Shown in pieces: positions 25,430 through 34,345 of a stretch of 64,000 nt of DNA. The notes under the pieces are model-generated. The model did not search any database. It had not been told where the DNA came from and saw nothing but the letters and a program-made list of their open reading frames with translations. The translations under genes were made by a program, and so were the position numbers. Positions within the stretch are counted from its first letter, which is position 1. Each line of letters starts with the position of its first letter. Source of the stretch: GCA-002726655 sp046582185 (GTDB taxonomy: Bacteria > Pseudomonadota > Gammaproteobacteria > Pseudomonadales > Azotimanducaceae); the NCBI GenBank assembly GCA_046582185.1, contig JAYGEX010000015.1, forward strand, positions 62,001 through 126,000, given 5' to 3'.

Positions 25430-26169
25430 TTGATTCCCTTGTTCTTATTGGCTGTGTCTTCTGACAAGATACCGAAGGTATGAACTCCTGGGCGAAAAAT
25501 CAAGTTTTTGATAGGCAACTCGAACGCTAACGCAGTGTTTTTGTCGAGCAAGGCCGAGCGAGAACCTGCAAAACGATCAGAGACAACGCGGTTTGCAATG
25601 ATATCGTCGCGATCGGATCTCACCAGGGGCGAGGTGGGTGTCGCAGTCAAATAGTGTGACGGCCGCAGAAAATAGGAGCGAAAATGGCAGGCGCAGAACT
25701 TGTACCATTCTTTCAATACTTGTTTTGGGTCGATAAATCAGCGCGTAATCTCCCTTTGTGCGCTGATTACCCAGGGGGGAATCCTCTTTAGTTGGATCAA
25801 CCAGCCTTTCTACCTGTGGATGATCATAGTCAGGGCGGCCGGGGCAGCATTGATGCAGGACAATATTTGCGTAAAAAGGTGTAGTAATGCAGTTCTGGGC
25901 TTTGTTGGGCGCACAGGTCGCAACCACTGCTGCACTTGGCCGATCTTTAGAAAATGTGGTTTGTTTTCCCTATCCCCAGTTTAGTCCCAAGACTAAGCGG
26001 CAACGTCCGTCGTAGGTGCTGTTCGATCATTAAATATCTTTCGCCATATTCGCTGACGATGTTCGCCTTGTATTGCTGCGCCGATATCGTTATCGACATA
26101 ATGACCATGCCGCCACAATGTGTTGGCCCGGGTCAGGAAAATAGTTTCCCGAAGAATTTCAAGACTAGG
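25430..26169. other. 740-base gene-poor region
   Basis: Between the HDOD gene end and the second monooxygenase start, both on the minus strand. Several open frames of 90-120 codons cross it on both strands, but none shows a family motif, a good ribosome site or protein-like composition that I can defend. No strong repeat or hairpin was seen. It may hold the promoter of the monooxygenase set or a decayed gene. Confidence 0.4.
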
Positions 26170-26916
26170 CTAATCACCTTGGTTATCGCTGGCAAAAGCA
26201 GCAAAAATTTTCAGACTCTCCTCGGAAAGCTCCCACTGCATCGCGATTTGCATTGGTCGCGGATATATCTTCCTCAGCTCCCGAACAAATGCGCTGGTGA
26301 AAGGTTTTGATAATTCAGATTTTAATGGCAGCGTCGCCTTGGCAAGTTGTCGAAGAATGGCAATCAATCCCACCGAATGCATCAGCCCGGACAAATAGGC
26401 TGAAAATGAGTCTTCGCTGCCGGCGCCATCGGATAACATTCTGCAAACAGCCGCGCATTTAGTCGAATCATCCCAGAGCGCTGAGTCAATACCTTCGTTC
26501 GACTGAATTGTCATAATGGGCTTCATGGTAACGGCCGCGATGACCTCGCGAATCCCCTTTTCGCCCAGTATGACGAGTGCCTGATCGACAGATTCAATCT
26601 TCTTTGATCGAAGCCTGTAGAACGGACTGTTAACTGCTCTCATAATGTTAGCGAGCACTTCCGGATCACCTGCGATCTGGTCGCTAATCTGGCGAATCCG
26701 ATCGCCCTTTCGCAAACTGGCGAGAAGTCTGGGCAAGCTTCCAGAGAGCCGGGGCACTAAATTCGCATGCAGCTTGGAGGCAAGAAGTGCTTTGAGGTGT
26801 TGAATAAACTCCAACTCCGCAGCAACAATATCTGACTTGATCAGATCGTCACCTCCAAACAGTTGAAACAGAAAATCCACCTCAGGGTCCAGACAGGACT
26901 CATCCGGTGAATTCAT
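26170..26916 (-). CDS. HDOD domain protein
   Basis: A 248-aa protein with one HDOD domain, a catalytically altered HD relative used in regulation. The central segment with LPRLLASLRKGDRI, QIAGDPEVLANIMRAVNS and VDQALVILGEKGIRE is the typical core, ending with an LMHSVGLIAILRQL-like helix. HDOD proteins usually mediate signalling or cell-cycle control through protein contacts, often with GGDEF or histidine kinase partners, none of which is adjacent. ATG 26916 (MNSPDESCLD) is chosen; the open frame continues upstream to a TTG at 27024, but the added 36 residues look non-conserved. It is divergent from the SDR gene. Confidence 0.83.
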   Translation of the reverse strand: MNSPDESCLDPEVDFLFQLFGGDDLIKSDIVAAELEFIQHLKALLASKLHANLVPRLSGSLPRLLASLRKGDRIRQISDQIAGDPEVLANIMRAVNSPFYRLRSKKIESVDQALVILGEKGIREVIAAVTMKPIMTIQSNEGIDSALWDDSTKCAAVCRMLSDGAGSEDSFSAYLSGLMHSVGLIAILRQLAKATLPLKSELSKPFTSAFVRELRKIYPRPMQIAMQWELSEESLKIFAAFASDNQGD

Positions 26917-27311
26917 GACGAACTCACTATTCTCAGTTTGAGAAACACTTGTCACTACCGGTGGAGGTGCTCTCTTCGTCCACCTATCTAAGAGCCAGCT
27001 ATATCTGAACACGACAGATTCCAATACGATATTGTAATCTAGGTATCGACAGGAATTGCCAAAACTTTCACTCTTTTGTCTGTGGATGTGCTGATTGGGA
27101 TGTAGAGCTTGATCTACTTGAAGAGTGGAGAGTAGATCAAAGCCGTTAGTAAGCCATCATCCGTTGCTCCAACAATGAGTTAATCTGGGACACCCCCATT
27201 TCGTATCCAAATGCAAGAAAACGGTTTGACCGGCAGATCATCGGCTTGCGGCATGGGCCCAGTCAGTTTAGTCTGATGTTTATCTAACAAAAAAAAGAAT
27301 TAGGAGCAGGT
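26917..27311. promoter_or_regulatory. Divergent regulatory region, HDOD / SDR
   Basis: 395 bases between two divergent genes (287 if the longer HDOD start is used). It holds a perfect 10-bp inverted repeat (27109-27140) and, before the SDR start, AGGAG at about 27302 as ribosome site. No further gene is seen. Confidence 0.5.
27109..27140. repeat. Inverted repeat, candidate operator or hairpin
   Basis: TTGATCTACT at 27109-27118 is matched perfectly by AGTAGATCAA at 27131-27140, with a 12-base spacer; AGC/GCT flanks extend the match with a one-base bulge. There is no T-run after it, so a terminator is unlikely. Its place in a divergent spacer fits a dimeric regulator site. Confidence 0.5.
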
Positions 27312-28139
27312 ATGGAATTTAAGAACAAGGTGGCAGTAATTACCGGTGGTGCCAGTGGTATTGGTTTGGGTATGGCGCGATCATTTGCCAATCGTGGCAT
27401 GAAATTGGTACTAGCTGATCTTGACGCTAAAGCACTGGATGAGGCAGTAGCTGAATTTGAGAAGGCAGGTGTTGAGGTGGTTGGCCAGTTGTGTGATGTT
27501 TCAAAGTTGGAGCAGATTGAGGCGCTGGCGGAACTAACGATGGAAAAATATGGCGCAGTGCACATTCTGTGTAACAACGCCGGTGTGGGAATTCCAACAT
27601 CAGCCAGAAAGATGAAGTTAGAAGATTGGAAGTGGATTATTGATGTGGATCTCTGGGGGCCGATTTATGGTGTTAAAGTTTTTCTGCCATTGATCGAAGC
27701 GCAGGGAGAGGGGCACATCTGTTCAACATCATCGATGGCGGGCCTGATCTCTAGCCAGATGATGGGCGCTTATAATGTCGCCAAACATGGTGTCGTTGCT
27801 TTGATGGCAGCGCTCGAGAGGGAACTTCGGGCAAAGAAAAGTAAGGTCACAGCATCTGTTCTTTGTCCTGGGCCCATTAATACCAATATCAGTCGTCATT
27901 CCGTCGAATTCCGGCCCAGTAAGGCGAAACCTAAATCCGACGGCGAGAAGTCCGGAAAAATGGCAGCCAATATTCAGGCCAGTCTGGAACAGGGTATGGA
28001 TCCCGATGAAGTCGGTGAACTGGTGGCTAATTCAATCGCTGAAGACAAGTTCTGGATTTTGACGCACCCGCGATGGGCAAAAACCGTTCGCAAACAACTG
28101 GATGCCTTAGTTGAAGATCAAACTTTAATTCGCGCATGA
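27312..28139 (+). CDS. SDR family NAD(P)-dependent oxidoreductase
   Basis: A 275-aa classical short-chain dehydrogenase. The cofactor turn is TGGASGIGLG near the N-terminus with ADLDAKAL after beta-2 (Asp, favouring NAD), followed by NNAGVG, the catalytic Ser in STSSMAG, and YNVAK with the catalytic Tyr and Lys. The C-terminus is longer and more basic (SKAKPKSDGEKSGK) than the minimal fold and lacks the usual VDGG end, as in a subgroup of alcohol dehydrogenase-like SDRs. Substrate unknown. RBS AGGAG is upstream. It is monocistronic, running towards the dimethylglycine-dehydrogenase-like gene and divergent from the HDOD gene. Confidence 0.88.
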   Translation: MEFKNKVAVITGGASGIGLGMARSFANRGMKLVLADLDAKALDEAVAEFEKAGVEVVGQLCDVSKLEQIEALAELTMEKYGAVHILCNNAGVGIPTSARKMKLEDWKWIIDVDLWGPIYGVKVFLPLIEAQGEGHICSTSSMAGLISSQMMGAYNVAKHGVVALMAALERELRAKKSKVTASVLCPGPINTNISRHSVEFRPSKAKPKSDGEKSGKMAANIQASLEQGMDPDEVGELVANSIAEDKFWILTHPRWAKTVRKQLDALVEDQTLIRA

Positions 28140-28187
28140 ATTAAGCCTCAGTTCGCACTTGCTTTTCACAATTTCACAACAGTCTAT

Positions 28188-30623
28188 CTACGCCTTGAGT
28201 TGAAGATTGTCTGGATCATAGACAGGCTGATCTTTTAGCACCTTTGCTTCAAGGCGTTGACCCAGCAAGCTGATTTCAAACCGGCTGCCAACAGCAGCAT
28301 GGTTTATATCCACATAAGCAAATCCAAGACTCTTCTGTACGCGATGACCATAACCGCCTGAAGTGGTAACGCCGATGCAGGTATCTCCGTCAAACACTGG
28401 CTCGCCACCGCGAATGTCGGAGTCTGTTGCCGCAATCTCAACATAAACGATTTTCCCGGACAGGCCTTCTTCCTTTTTAGCCAGCATTGCATCGCGCCCC
28501 ACAAAATTCTGCTTCTCGAAGCGAACAAATCGATCCATTGCGGCATGCAACAGTGTGATCTCGTTGGTCAGCTCTGCGCTCCAACCCTTGTATCCCTTTT
28601 CAATGCGCAAACTGTTGACGGCATACAAGCCAAAGTTTGCGATTCCCAAGTCCTGACCTGCGTGCCAGAGCTTGCTATACAAGGCTTGCATATCGGCCAC
28701 GGCGACGTGCAATTCCCAGCCCAGTTCACCGACATAGTTTACGCGCAGTGCGCGAACAGGTTTTTCACCAATCGTCATTTCACGGCCCGTGAGCCAGGGG
28801 AAATCCCCGGTAGCCAGTGACGTCTCCGTGAGGGGTTGCAGCAGATCTCTTGATTTCGGTCCGGCGACAACCAGCACCCCAAGTTCATCGGTCACGTTTC
28901 TTATGGTGACCTGTTCTTCAATCGAACATCCCTGATTAAGGAAATCCAGGTCCCTTAACTCCGCGCCTGCAGCTGACAGAATATAAAATTGATCATCAGC
29001 AAGTCGGGTAATTGTCATCTCTGCCTGGATGCGGCCAGCCTCCGAAAGCACATGGGTCAATGTGACCCTGCCTGTTTTTTTGGGAATCCTATTGGCACAG
29101 ATTCGGTTCAGGAACTTGGCTGCATCCGGCCCGCAGACCTCATATTTGGCAAACCCGGACAGATCAAGAATACCAACGCGCTCTTTTACGGAGAGGCATT
29201 CCTTTCGCACGATCTCGAATACGTTGTTACGCCGATAGCTGAAGGCCTCATCACAATCATCTATCGCAAACCATTTTGGACGCTCCCAGCCGAATGTCTG
29301 GGTAAATACGCAGCCTTTATCTGCCAGGGTTCCATGTAACGCGCTCTGCCGGAGGTTACGCGCTGCAGGTAGTTCTTCGCCGGGCAAGGGGGTGAAGTAA
29401 GTCATACCATAGTCCTGAAAGCCCTTCGCCCGCATGTAGTCGTCATCGGCAAATCCGCCAAAACGGCGCGGGTCAAAACCTGTCATGTTGATCTCTGAGT
29501 CACCATGTAATATCCATTGCGCCAGGTATTTACCACAGCCAGCGCCTTGGGCAATACCAAAGGATGAGCCGCAGCATAGCCAGAAATTTCTGAGCCCTGC
29601 GACCGGTCCCAACAATGGCGGGCCGTCGGCAGTGTGAGGAATCGCCCCATTAACGATGCGTTTTATGCCAGCCGCTTCAAGAACCGGCATCCGCTCCATG
29701 GCGCGGCCCAGCCAGGGCATCAGTCGTTCAAGGTCGTCGCTAAACAATTCACTTTCAGAATCCCAGTTTGGAAAGCCTCTAGGTGCCCAGGCCTGGACCA
29801 AGCCCTTTTGTTCGTAGATACCGATCAGACCAGAATTCTGTTCCTGTCGAATGTAAGCAGAAGCATAGGGATCTCTGATTACGGGGATTTCTTCTTCCCG
29901 TGCCTCAAACTCAGGAATTGATTCCGTAACGATATAGTGATGCTCTATATTGCAGATGGGCAGATCGGTACCGACCATCTTCGCGACTTGGCGTGCATAA
30001 CAACCAGCGGCATTGACGACGATCTCTGCAGTCACAATGCCTTTCTCGGTGACCACTTGCCATTCCCGATTCGGCATCACATTGATATCAATAACTCTGT
30101 TGTGTCTGATGATAGATGCGCCAAAGTTGGTTGCACCTCGAGCCATCGCCTGGGTCAGGCCGGCTGGATCAGCATGGCCATCATCCAGGGTCCATGCACC
30201 AGCAAGCACGCCCTCTGTATTCATAAAGGGGTTTATTTTGCGAATCTCGTCCGGTCCGATGATTTGCATACGAAAGCCAATGTTGTCAGCGATTCCTTGC
30301 ATATAGTTGAACCAGTCAAGATCATCTTTGGTTCTGGCAATCCGGATCCCACCAGATCCATGCCAGCTGACACTCTGCCCGGTGAGCTGCTCCAGTTTGG
30401 GATACAAGGTATTGCCGTGATGATGGATTTTCGCCAGATTGTAGTTGCCTACGAGGCTGGGACATTGCCCGGCGGCATGCCAGGTTGAACCCGATGTGAG
30501 TTCGGCTTTCTCGATCAAGAGCGCATCTGTGCAACCTTCTTCAGCAAGATGATAGAGCAGCCCAACACCCATAATGCCACCACCAACAATAACGATTTTG
30601 GCATGCTGCGGTAGCTTATTCAT
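28188..30623 (-). CDS. Dimethylglycine/sarcosine dehydrogenase-like FAD protein with GcvT domain (copy 1)
   Basis: An 811-aa two-part flavoenzyme: an N-terminal DAO-type FAD domain (IVIVGGGIMGVG, then SGSTWHAAGQ with the His expected to bind FAD covalently), a middle FAO_M segment, and a C-terminal GcvT-like folate-binding domain with GcvT_C (from about residue 430 to the end). The family demethylates N-methyl amino acids such as dimethylglycine or sarcosine, passing the methyl as methylene-tetrahydrofolate. ATG 30623 overlaps the BCCT stop (TGATG) by one base. It is the last gene of an operon with a Tat-secreted FAD enzyme and the BCCT transporter, so a betaine or methylamine pathway is likely. 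A paralog is at 52.5 kb. Confidence 0.9.
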   Translation of the reverse strand: MNKLPQHAKIVIVGGGIMGVGLLYHLAEEGCTDALLIEKAELTSGSTWHAAGQCPSLVGNYNLAKIHHHGNTLYPKLEQLTGQSVSWHGSGGIRIARTKDDLDWFNYMQGIADNIGFRMQIIGPDEIRKINPFMNTEGVLAGAWTLDDGHADPAGLTQAMARGATNFGASIIRHNRVIDINVMPNREWQVVTEKGIVTAEIVVNAAGCYARQVAKMVGTDLPICNIEHHYIVTESIPEFEAREEEIPVIRDPYASAYIRQEQNSGLIGIYEQKGLVQAWAPRGFPNWDSESELFSDDLERLMPWLGRAMERMPVLEAAGIKRIVNGAIPHTADGPPLLGPVAGLRNFWLCCGSSFGIAQGAGCGKYLAQWILHGDSEINMTGFDPRRFGGFADDDYMRAKGFQDYGMTYFTPLPGEELPAARNLRQSALHGTLADKGCVFTQTFGWERPKWFAIDDCDEAFSYRRNNVFEIVRKECLSVKERVGILDLSGFAKYEVCGPDAAKFLNRICANRIPKKTGRVTLTHVLSEAGRIQAEMTITRLADDQFYILSAAGAELRDLDFLNQGCSIEEQVTIRNVTDELGVLVVAGPKSRDLLQPLTETSLATGDFPWLTGREMTIGEKPVRALRVNYVGELGWELHVAVADMQALYSKLWHAGQDLGIANFGLYAVNSLRIEKGYKGWSAELTNEITLLHAAMDRFVRFEKQNFVGRDAMLAKKEEGLSGKIVYVEIAATDSDIRGGEPVFDGDTCIGVTTSGGYGHRVQKSLGFAYVDINHAAVGSRFEISLLGQRLEAKVLKDQPVYDPDNLQLKA

Positions 30624-32239
30624 CAAGCTGTGTCCTGTACACCGATGGAGTCAACAATCAGTACTTTGATTAGTGAAATTGCCATCAATGCCATGATCAG
30701 CGAAAACGGTAGTGCCGCCACAAACATCGATGCCTTCAATGCTTCCATCCCACCTGCGAGCAACAACATCGCAATAATCAGCGTCAAAGCGACACCCCAG
30801 ATGATGATATGAGGTCGGCCTTTTTGACTCTCGTCGCCGCCTGAGTTGATGGTATTGATCACAAGCACTGCAGAATCAGCCGTGGTAACCAGATAAGTTA
30901 AAAGTAGTATCACAACCATGACAAGCATCAAGGTCAGTGCTGGTCCGGACAGGATTAACTTTAATGTCGCAAACAGTTGGGACTCCTGGGAGGCGCCGAT
31001 GATCGAACCCGCCGCTGTGCCATTCAGCTCAAACTCTATGGCGGTACCACCGACAAATGCAAACCACACAAAACACAACAGGGATGGCGCGATGAGAGAG
31101 CAGAGAACGTATTCACGAATCGAGCGGCCACGGGAAATACGCGCCAGGAATAGCCCAACGAACGGTGCAAAGGCTATCCACCAGGCCCAGTAGAAGACTG
31201 TCCATGACAGTGATTGCCATTGATAGAGGGAAGCTGCTGGTTCACTCTCGCCTGGCGCCCAATAGGTTAAGGCAAGGGCAGGCAGGTTAATGATATATTC
31301 CCAAAGCCCAAACAGGAGTGAATGAGCGGCAGCTGAGGACGCGCCAAATACGAGGAAAAAAGCCAGCATCGATAATGACAGTACCATATTGATATTGGAA
31401 AGCCATTTGATGCCTTTGCCGACGCCTGATAATGCCGAGAGGGTTGATGCCAGGATAATAACAACCAGCGCTGCAATCATACCCGCCGTTGATGGCGAAC
31501 CCGACGCGTTAATAAGCCAGCGCATGCCAGTCACCTCGAAGACCCCGGCGGCAAACTGACTCACGCCGAAGCCAATGGTCACGGCGACGCCGAGTAAGGT
31601 TGCAATCACGGCTGTAATGTCCACAAAATGCCCGAGGTTCCCTTCAAGTGAACGGCCAAACAAAGGTACAAGCGCAGAGCGCACCGTCAAGGGTAAATCG
31701 TGTTTGAAACTAAAGTATGCCAGCGCCATTCCACACAGGCTGTAACATCCCCAGGCTCCGAACCCCCAGTGAAGAAACGACCACTTGAAGGCATTGAGTA
31801 CGTTGCCTTCCGATTGGCTTTCGGCTAATCCTTTGATCGTGTCCGGATTATTCACGAAGTGGCTAATCGGTTCCGCAGTCGCAAAGGTCAACATGCCGAT
31901 ACCGATGCCAGCGCCGAACATCATTGAAATCCAGGAGAATCTCGAAAACTCCGGAGCCTCATCTTCCTTACCTAATCTGATTGCGCCGGTTTTCGGGTAC
32001 GCAGCCAGGAAGAGGCAGACAAGCAGATAAAACGCGGTGACATAAATATACCAGGGGCCGAAATGCGCAAATGACCAGGTTTTTATCTCGTTTAACAGGG
32101 CCGCCGCCGTATCCGAGAAAATCGCTACCCAGGCGACCAGCGAGATGACAACGAGTTTGGAACCGATGGTGACCACCTTGTTGAAGCCGTCGTAAAAACC
32201 ACTGTCAGATTTTGTAATTTCGAGCTCGAACAATTTCAT
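30623..32239 (-). CDS. BCCT family betaine/carnitine/choline transporter
   Basis: A 538-aa inner-membrane transporter with about twelve hydrophobic segments. The family signature is FGAGIGIGM (108-116) followed by ATAEP, and the Trp-rich helix FYWAWWIAFAPFVGLFLA holds the aromatic box that binds quaternary ammonium groups. BCCT proteins take up betaine, choline, carnitine or DMSP by ion symport or exchange; the residues that set ion coupling cannot be read reliably here. It starts 5 bases after the stop of the upstream FAD enzyme gene and ends on the start of the dimethylglycine-dehydrogenase-like gene, giving a compact uptake-and-oxidation operon for a methylated amine. Confidence 0.93.
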   Translation of the reverse strand: MKLFELEITKSDSGFYDGFNKVVTIGSKLVVISLVAWVAIFSDTAAALLNEIKTWSFAHFGPWYIYVTAFYLLVCLFLAAYPKTGAIRLGKEDEAPEFSRFSWISMMFGAGIGIGMLTFATAEPISHFVNNPDTIKGLAESQSEGNVLNAFKWSFLHWGFGAWGCYSLCGMALAYFSFKHDLPLTVRSALVPLFGRSLEGNLGHFVDITAVIATLLGVAVTIGFGVSQFAAGVFEVTGMRWLINASGSPSTAGMIAALVVIILASTLSALSGVGKGIKWLSNINMVLSLSMLAFFLVFGASSAAAHSLLFGLWEYIINLPALALTYWAPGESEPAASLYQWQSLSWTVFYWAWWIAFAPFVGLFLARISRGRSIREYVLCSLIAPSLLCFVWFAFVGGTAIEFELNGTAAGSIIGASQESQLFATLKLILSGPALTLMLVMVVILLLTYLVTTADSAVLVINTINSGGDESQKGRPHIIIWGVALTLIIAMLLLAGGMEALKASMFVAALPFSLIMALMAISLIKVLIVDSIGVQDTA

Positions 32240-32244
32240 TGCAA

Positions 32245-34083
32245 TTAACCTAGTTCATTTACGGCTCTTGACGCCATCATCATCGCCGTTTTCGCATCGG
32301 AACCCGGGGCGGAGTCGCAATTAGCGATGGTAATTCTGCCAAACGGTTGACGCCCTATCTTTGTTGAATCTCCCGGTCCTGCGATCGTATAACCATGAGC
32401 CCACCGATTGACCGAAATACTCGCGACATCTCTGTCGAAGTCAAATGATTCTTTCGGCAGCATGCCACTCAGGTGACGCCTGATTTCCGCTTCGTAGTCT
32501 TTAAATTGTAAACCTAACATGTGGTATCGTGCTTCACGAAATTGCTCGAGCCTTGGTGCGCCAACGGTTTCCCCGTAGGGGCAGCCTATCATCTGAATCA
32601 CACAGGGATCATCCGGGGTTTTCGTATACTCATAGCCACCCATGCTCACAGGAAAGTCCATCAGAACGGCCTGGTGCATATTGCCAGGCGACATCGCCAC
32701 GCCCATCCCTATCTGGTTGATTGCCCGCCAATTCTTTAAACCCACCGTGGTGTATTGTAATGGGCTCTTCGATTGAAGTCGGAGTGCCGCTGCCTGTTCT
32801 TGCGGAAGATCGGTGACGATATGTGGAATCATCATGTTGTAGCAGGCCATTACGACGCCTTTAGCTCTTATCCGATACGACTGGTTGTCATTGATATAAT
32901 TGATCAGGACTTCACCGGAGTTTTTGTCATTTCCAGCATGGCGTACATTAACAGCCGTACTGTTGAGTCTGATGCGAACAGCATTACGGGGTTTGTCCAG
33001 CTCGGCGTAATTGAATTTAGCTAGCACAAGTTCTTCGGCGTTGTTTCCCTTGGCAACCACAGGAATCAGTTTTTTCACCAGCGCGCGTGCAATACCAGCG
33101 TTGCCATCGGGGAAGTGATGAATGTATGGATTGTCGTCATCGTATTCTGGCACGGATTCAAATCCCATCGCGCCACATCGCTTGGCCGTTCCAATGGTCA
33201 TCAAGTCCGTTCCCGAGCTTCCCCAGTCCAATGCAGAATGCCTGGCCATTTTCATTATCCCGGGATCATCGACAGCGAGCGTTTTTTTCAGATAATCAAA
33301 GTAGGAGTGAGACTCGATATAATCTTTCAGTCCCTCTTGGCTTTCTTCAATACTGTGCAGCCCTCCGTTTAATACGCGAAGTAATTGCTCTTTGCCTTCT
33401 GCACTCAAGGGCGCTTGCTTTGCAGCATCTTCGTTGGAAAGTTCTGTGCTTTGCAGGCCGTGAACATAATTTGGATAATTACAATAGGGGTGTTTAACGA
33501 TTTTGTCTTCGCCAAATTCGTCTTTGTTAAAGTAAGTGATGGCCTGCAGATTGTGGCGCTTGTAGAAGTCATGGTCATAGGCGCTGTTAAATCGTGCTAC
33601 GTCTACACCAATATCTTTAAGCAGATTGATTATGATCTTGTTTGCGTGCTCTGGTTCGACCAGACTCTGCGAGCCGCCATAGGATATCCGTGTATCGCCA
33701 TTAATATTGTGTTCGTTCCTCCTGGCGTGGCCTCCAAAATCATCGTGGTTGTCCAGTATCAGAATCTTCTGGTCCTGCCCATGTTTTTGCTGGTAAAAAT
33801 AGGCAGCTGCCAGCCCGCTTAGCCCACCTCCCACAACCACCAGGTCGTATTTTTGCTTCAGATCTGTGGTCAGTCCCCAATCTGAACGCTGAGCCCATGC
33901 CCTGCTATGTGCATGGTCATTTGAACCAGGATGACTACCTCGAAGCCCGGTGCGCGCGGGTGGATAGTACGATGGTGCCAATGAGGCCATGGCTTCCTGG
34001 GCAGCCACGCTAAACGGAAGCATGGAGCTTCCTGCGGCCACTAATGTGCCGTTGATAAAGTCTCTTCTTGTGATATTGCTCAT
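32245..34083 (-). CDS. Tat-exported FAD oxidoreductase, spermidine dehydrogenase-like
   Basis: A 612-aa FAD enzyme with an N-terminal Tat signal (TRRDFINGTLVAAGSSML, twin Arg) so it should be folded in the cytoplasm and exported. After cleavage come YYPPARTGLRGSHPGS and then LVVVGGGLSGLAAAYF, the FAD fingerprint, with DNHDDFGGHARRNE. This N-terminal pattern is that of proteins annotated as spermidine dehydrogenase, which oxidatively split polyamines; a related amine or alcohol substrate is possible. ATG 34083 is chosen over 34152 because it places the twin-Arg motif near the start. It is the first gene of the operon with BCCT and the dimethylglycine-dehydrogenase-like protein. A periplasmic oxidation followed by uptake is inferred. 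Confidence 0.85.
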   Translation of the reverse strand: MSNITRRDFINGTLVAAGSSMLPFSVAAQEAMASLAPSYYPPARTGLRGSHPGSNDHAHSRAWAQRSDWGLTTDLKQKYDLVVVGGGLSGLAAAYFYQQKHGQDQKILILDNHDDFGGHARRNEHNINGDTRISYGGSQSLVEPEHANKIIINLLKDIGVDVARFNSAYDHDFYKRHNLQAITYFNKDEFGEDKIVKHPYCNYPNYVHGLQSTELSNEDAAKQAPLSAEGKEQLLRVLNGGLHSIEESQEGLKDYIESHSYFDYLKKTLAVDDPGIMKMARHSALDWGSSGTDLMTIGTAKRCGAMGFESVPEYDDDNPYIHHFPDGNAGIARALVKKLIPVVAKGNNAEELVLAKFNYAELDKPRNAVRIRLNSTAVNVRHAGNDKNSGEVLINYINDNQSYRIRAKGVVMACYNMMIPHIVTDLPQEQAAALRLQSKSPLQYTTVGLKNWRAINQIGMGVAMSPGNMHQAVLMDFPVSMGGYEYTKTPDDPCVIQMIGCPYGETVGAPRLEQFREARYHMLGLQFKDYEAEIRRHLSGMLPKESFDFDRDVASISVNRWAHGYTIAGPGDSTKIGRQPFGRITIANCDSAPGSDAKTAMMMASRAVNELG

Positions 34084-34345
34084 CAGTTTTCTTAGTGATT
34101 GCCGGCAGGAATATTCTCCCAAGAACTTATTGTCACATGAAATCTGCATCAAATGTTCTTTTCATCGCAATCTAATGGATAGAGGAAAAATACTGCTTCC
34201 GAATTTTCCTAAACGCCATTGGTATCGAGCTTAGCAATCTATTATTGATAACATATTAACTATGGTGCGAATTAGACAGCCAAGACATGAGCGACGAAGT
34301 GATCTGAAAAAACACGCTGACAGGTAACTAATCCCGGTAGCCTGA

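Noticed and set aside
25900..25925. GTTGGGC string that resembles one half of an integron attC core
   Set aside because: No matching RYYYAAC partner with an imperfect hairpin was found upstream, and no cassette or integrase is near.
25577..25927. 116-codon minus-strand open frame and a 94-codon plus-strand frame in the 740-base gap
   Set aside because: Neither translation resembles a known family and the two occupy the same DNA; the evidence does not choose between them or for a gene at all.
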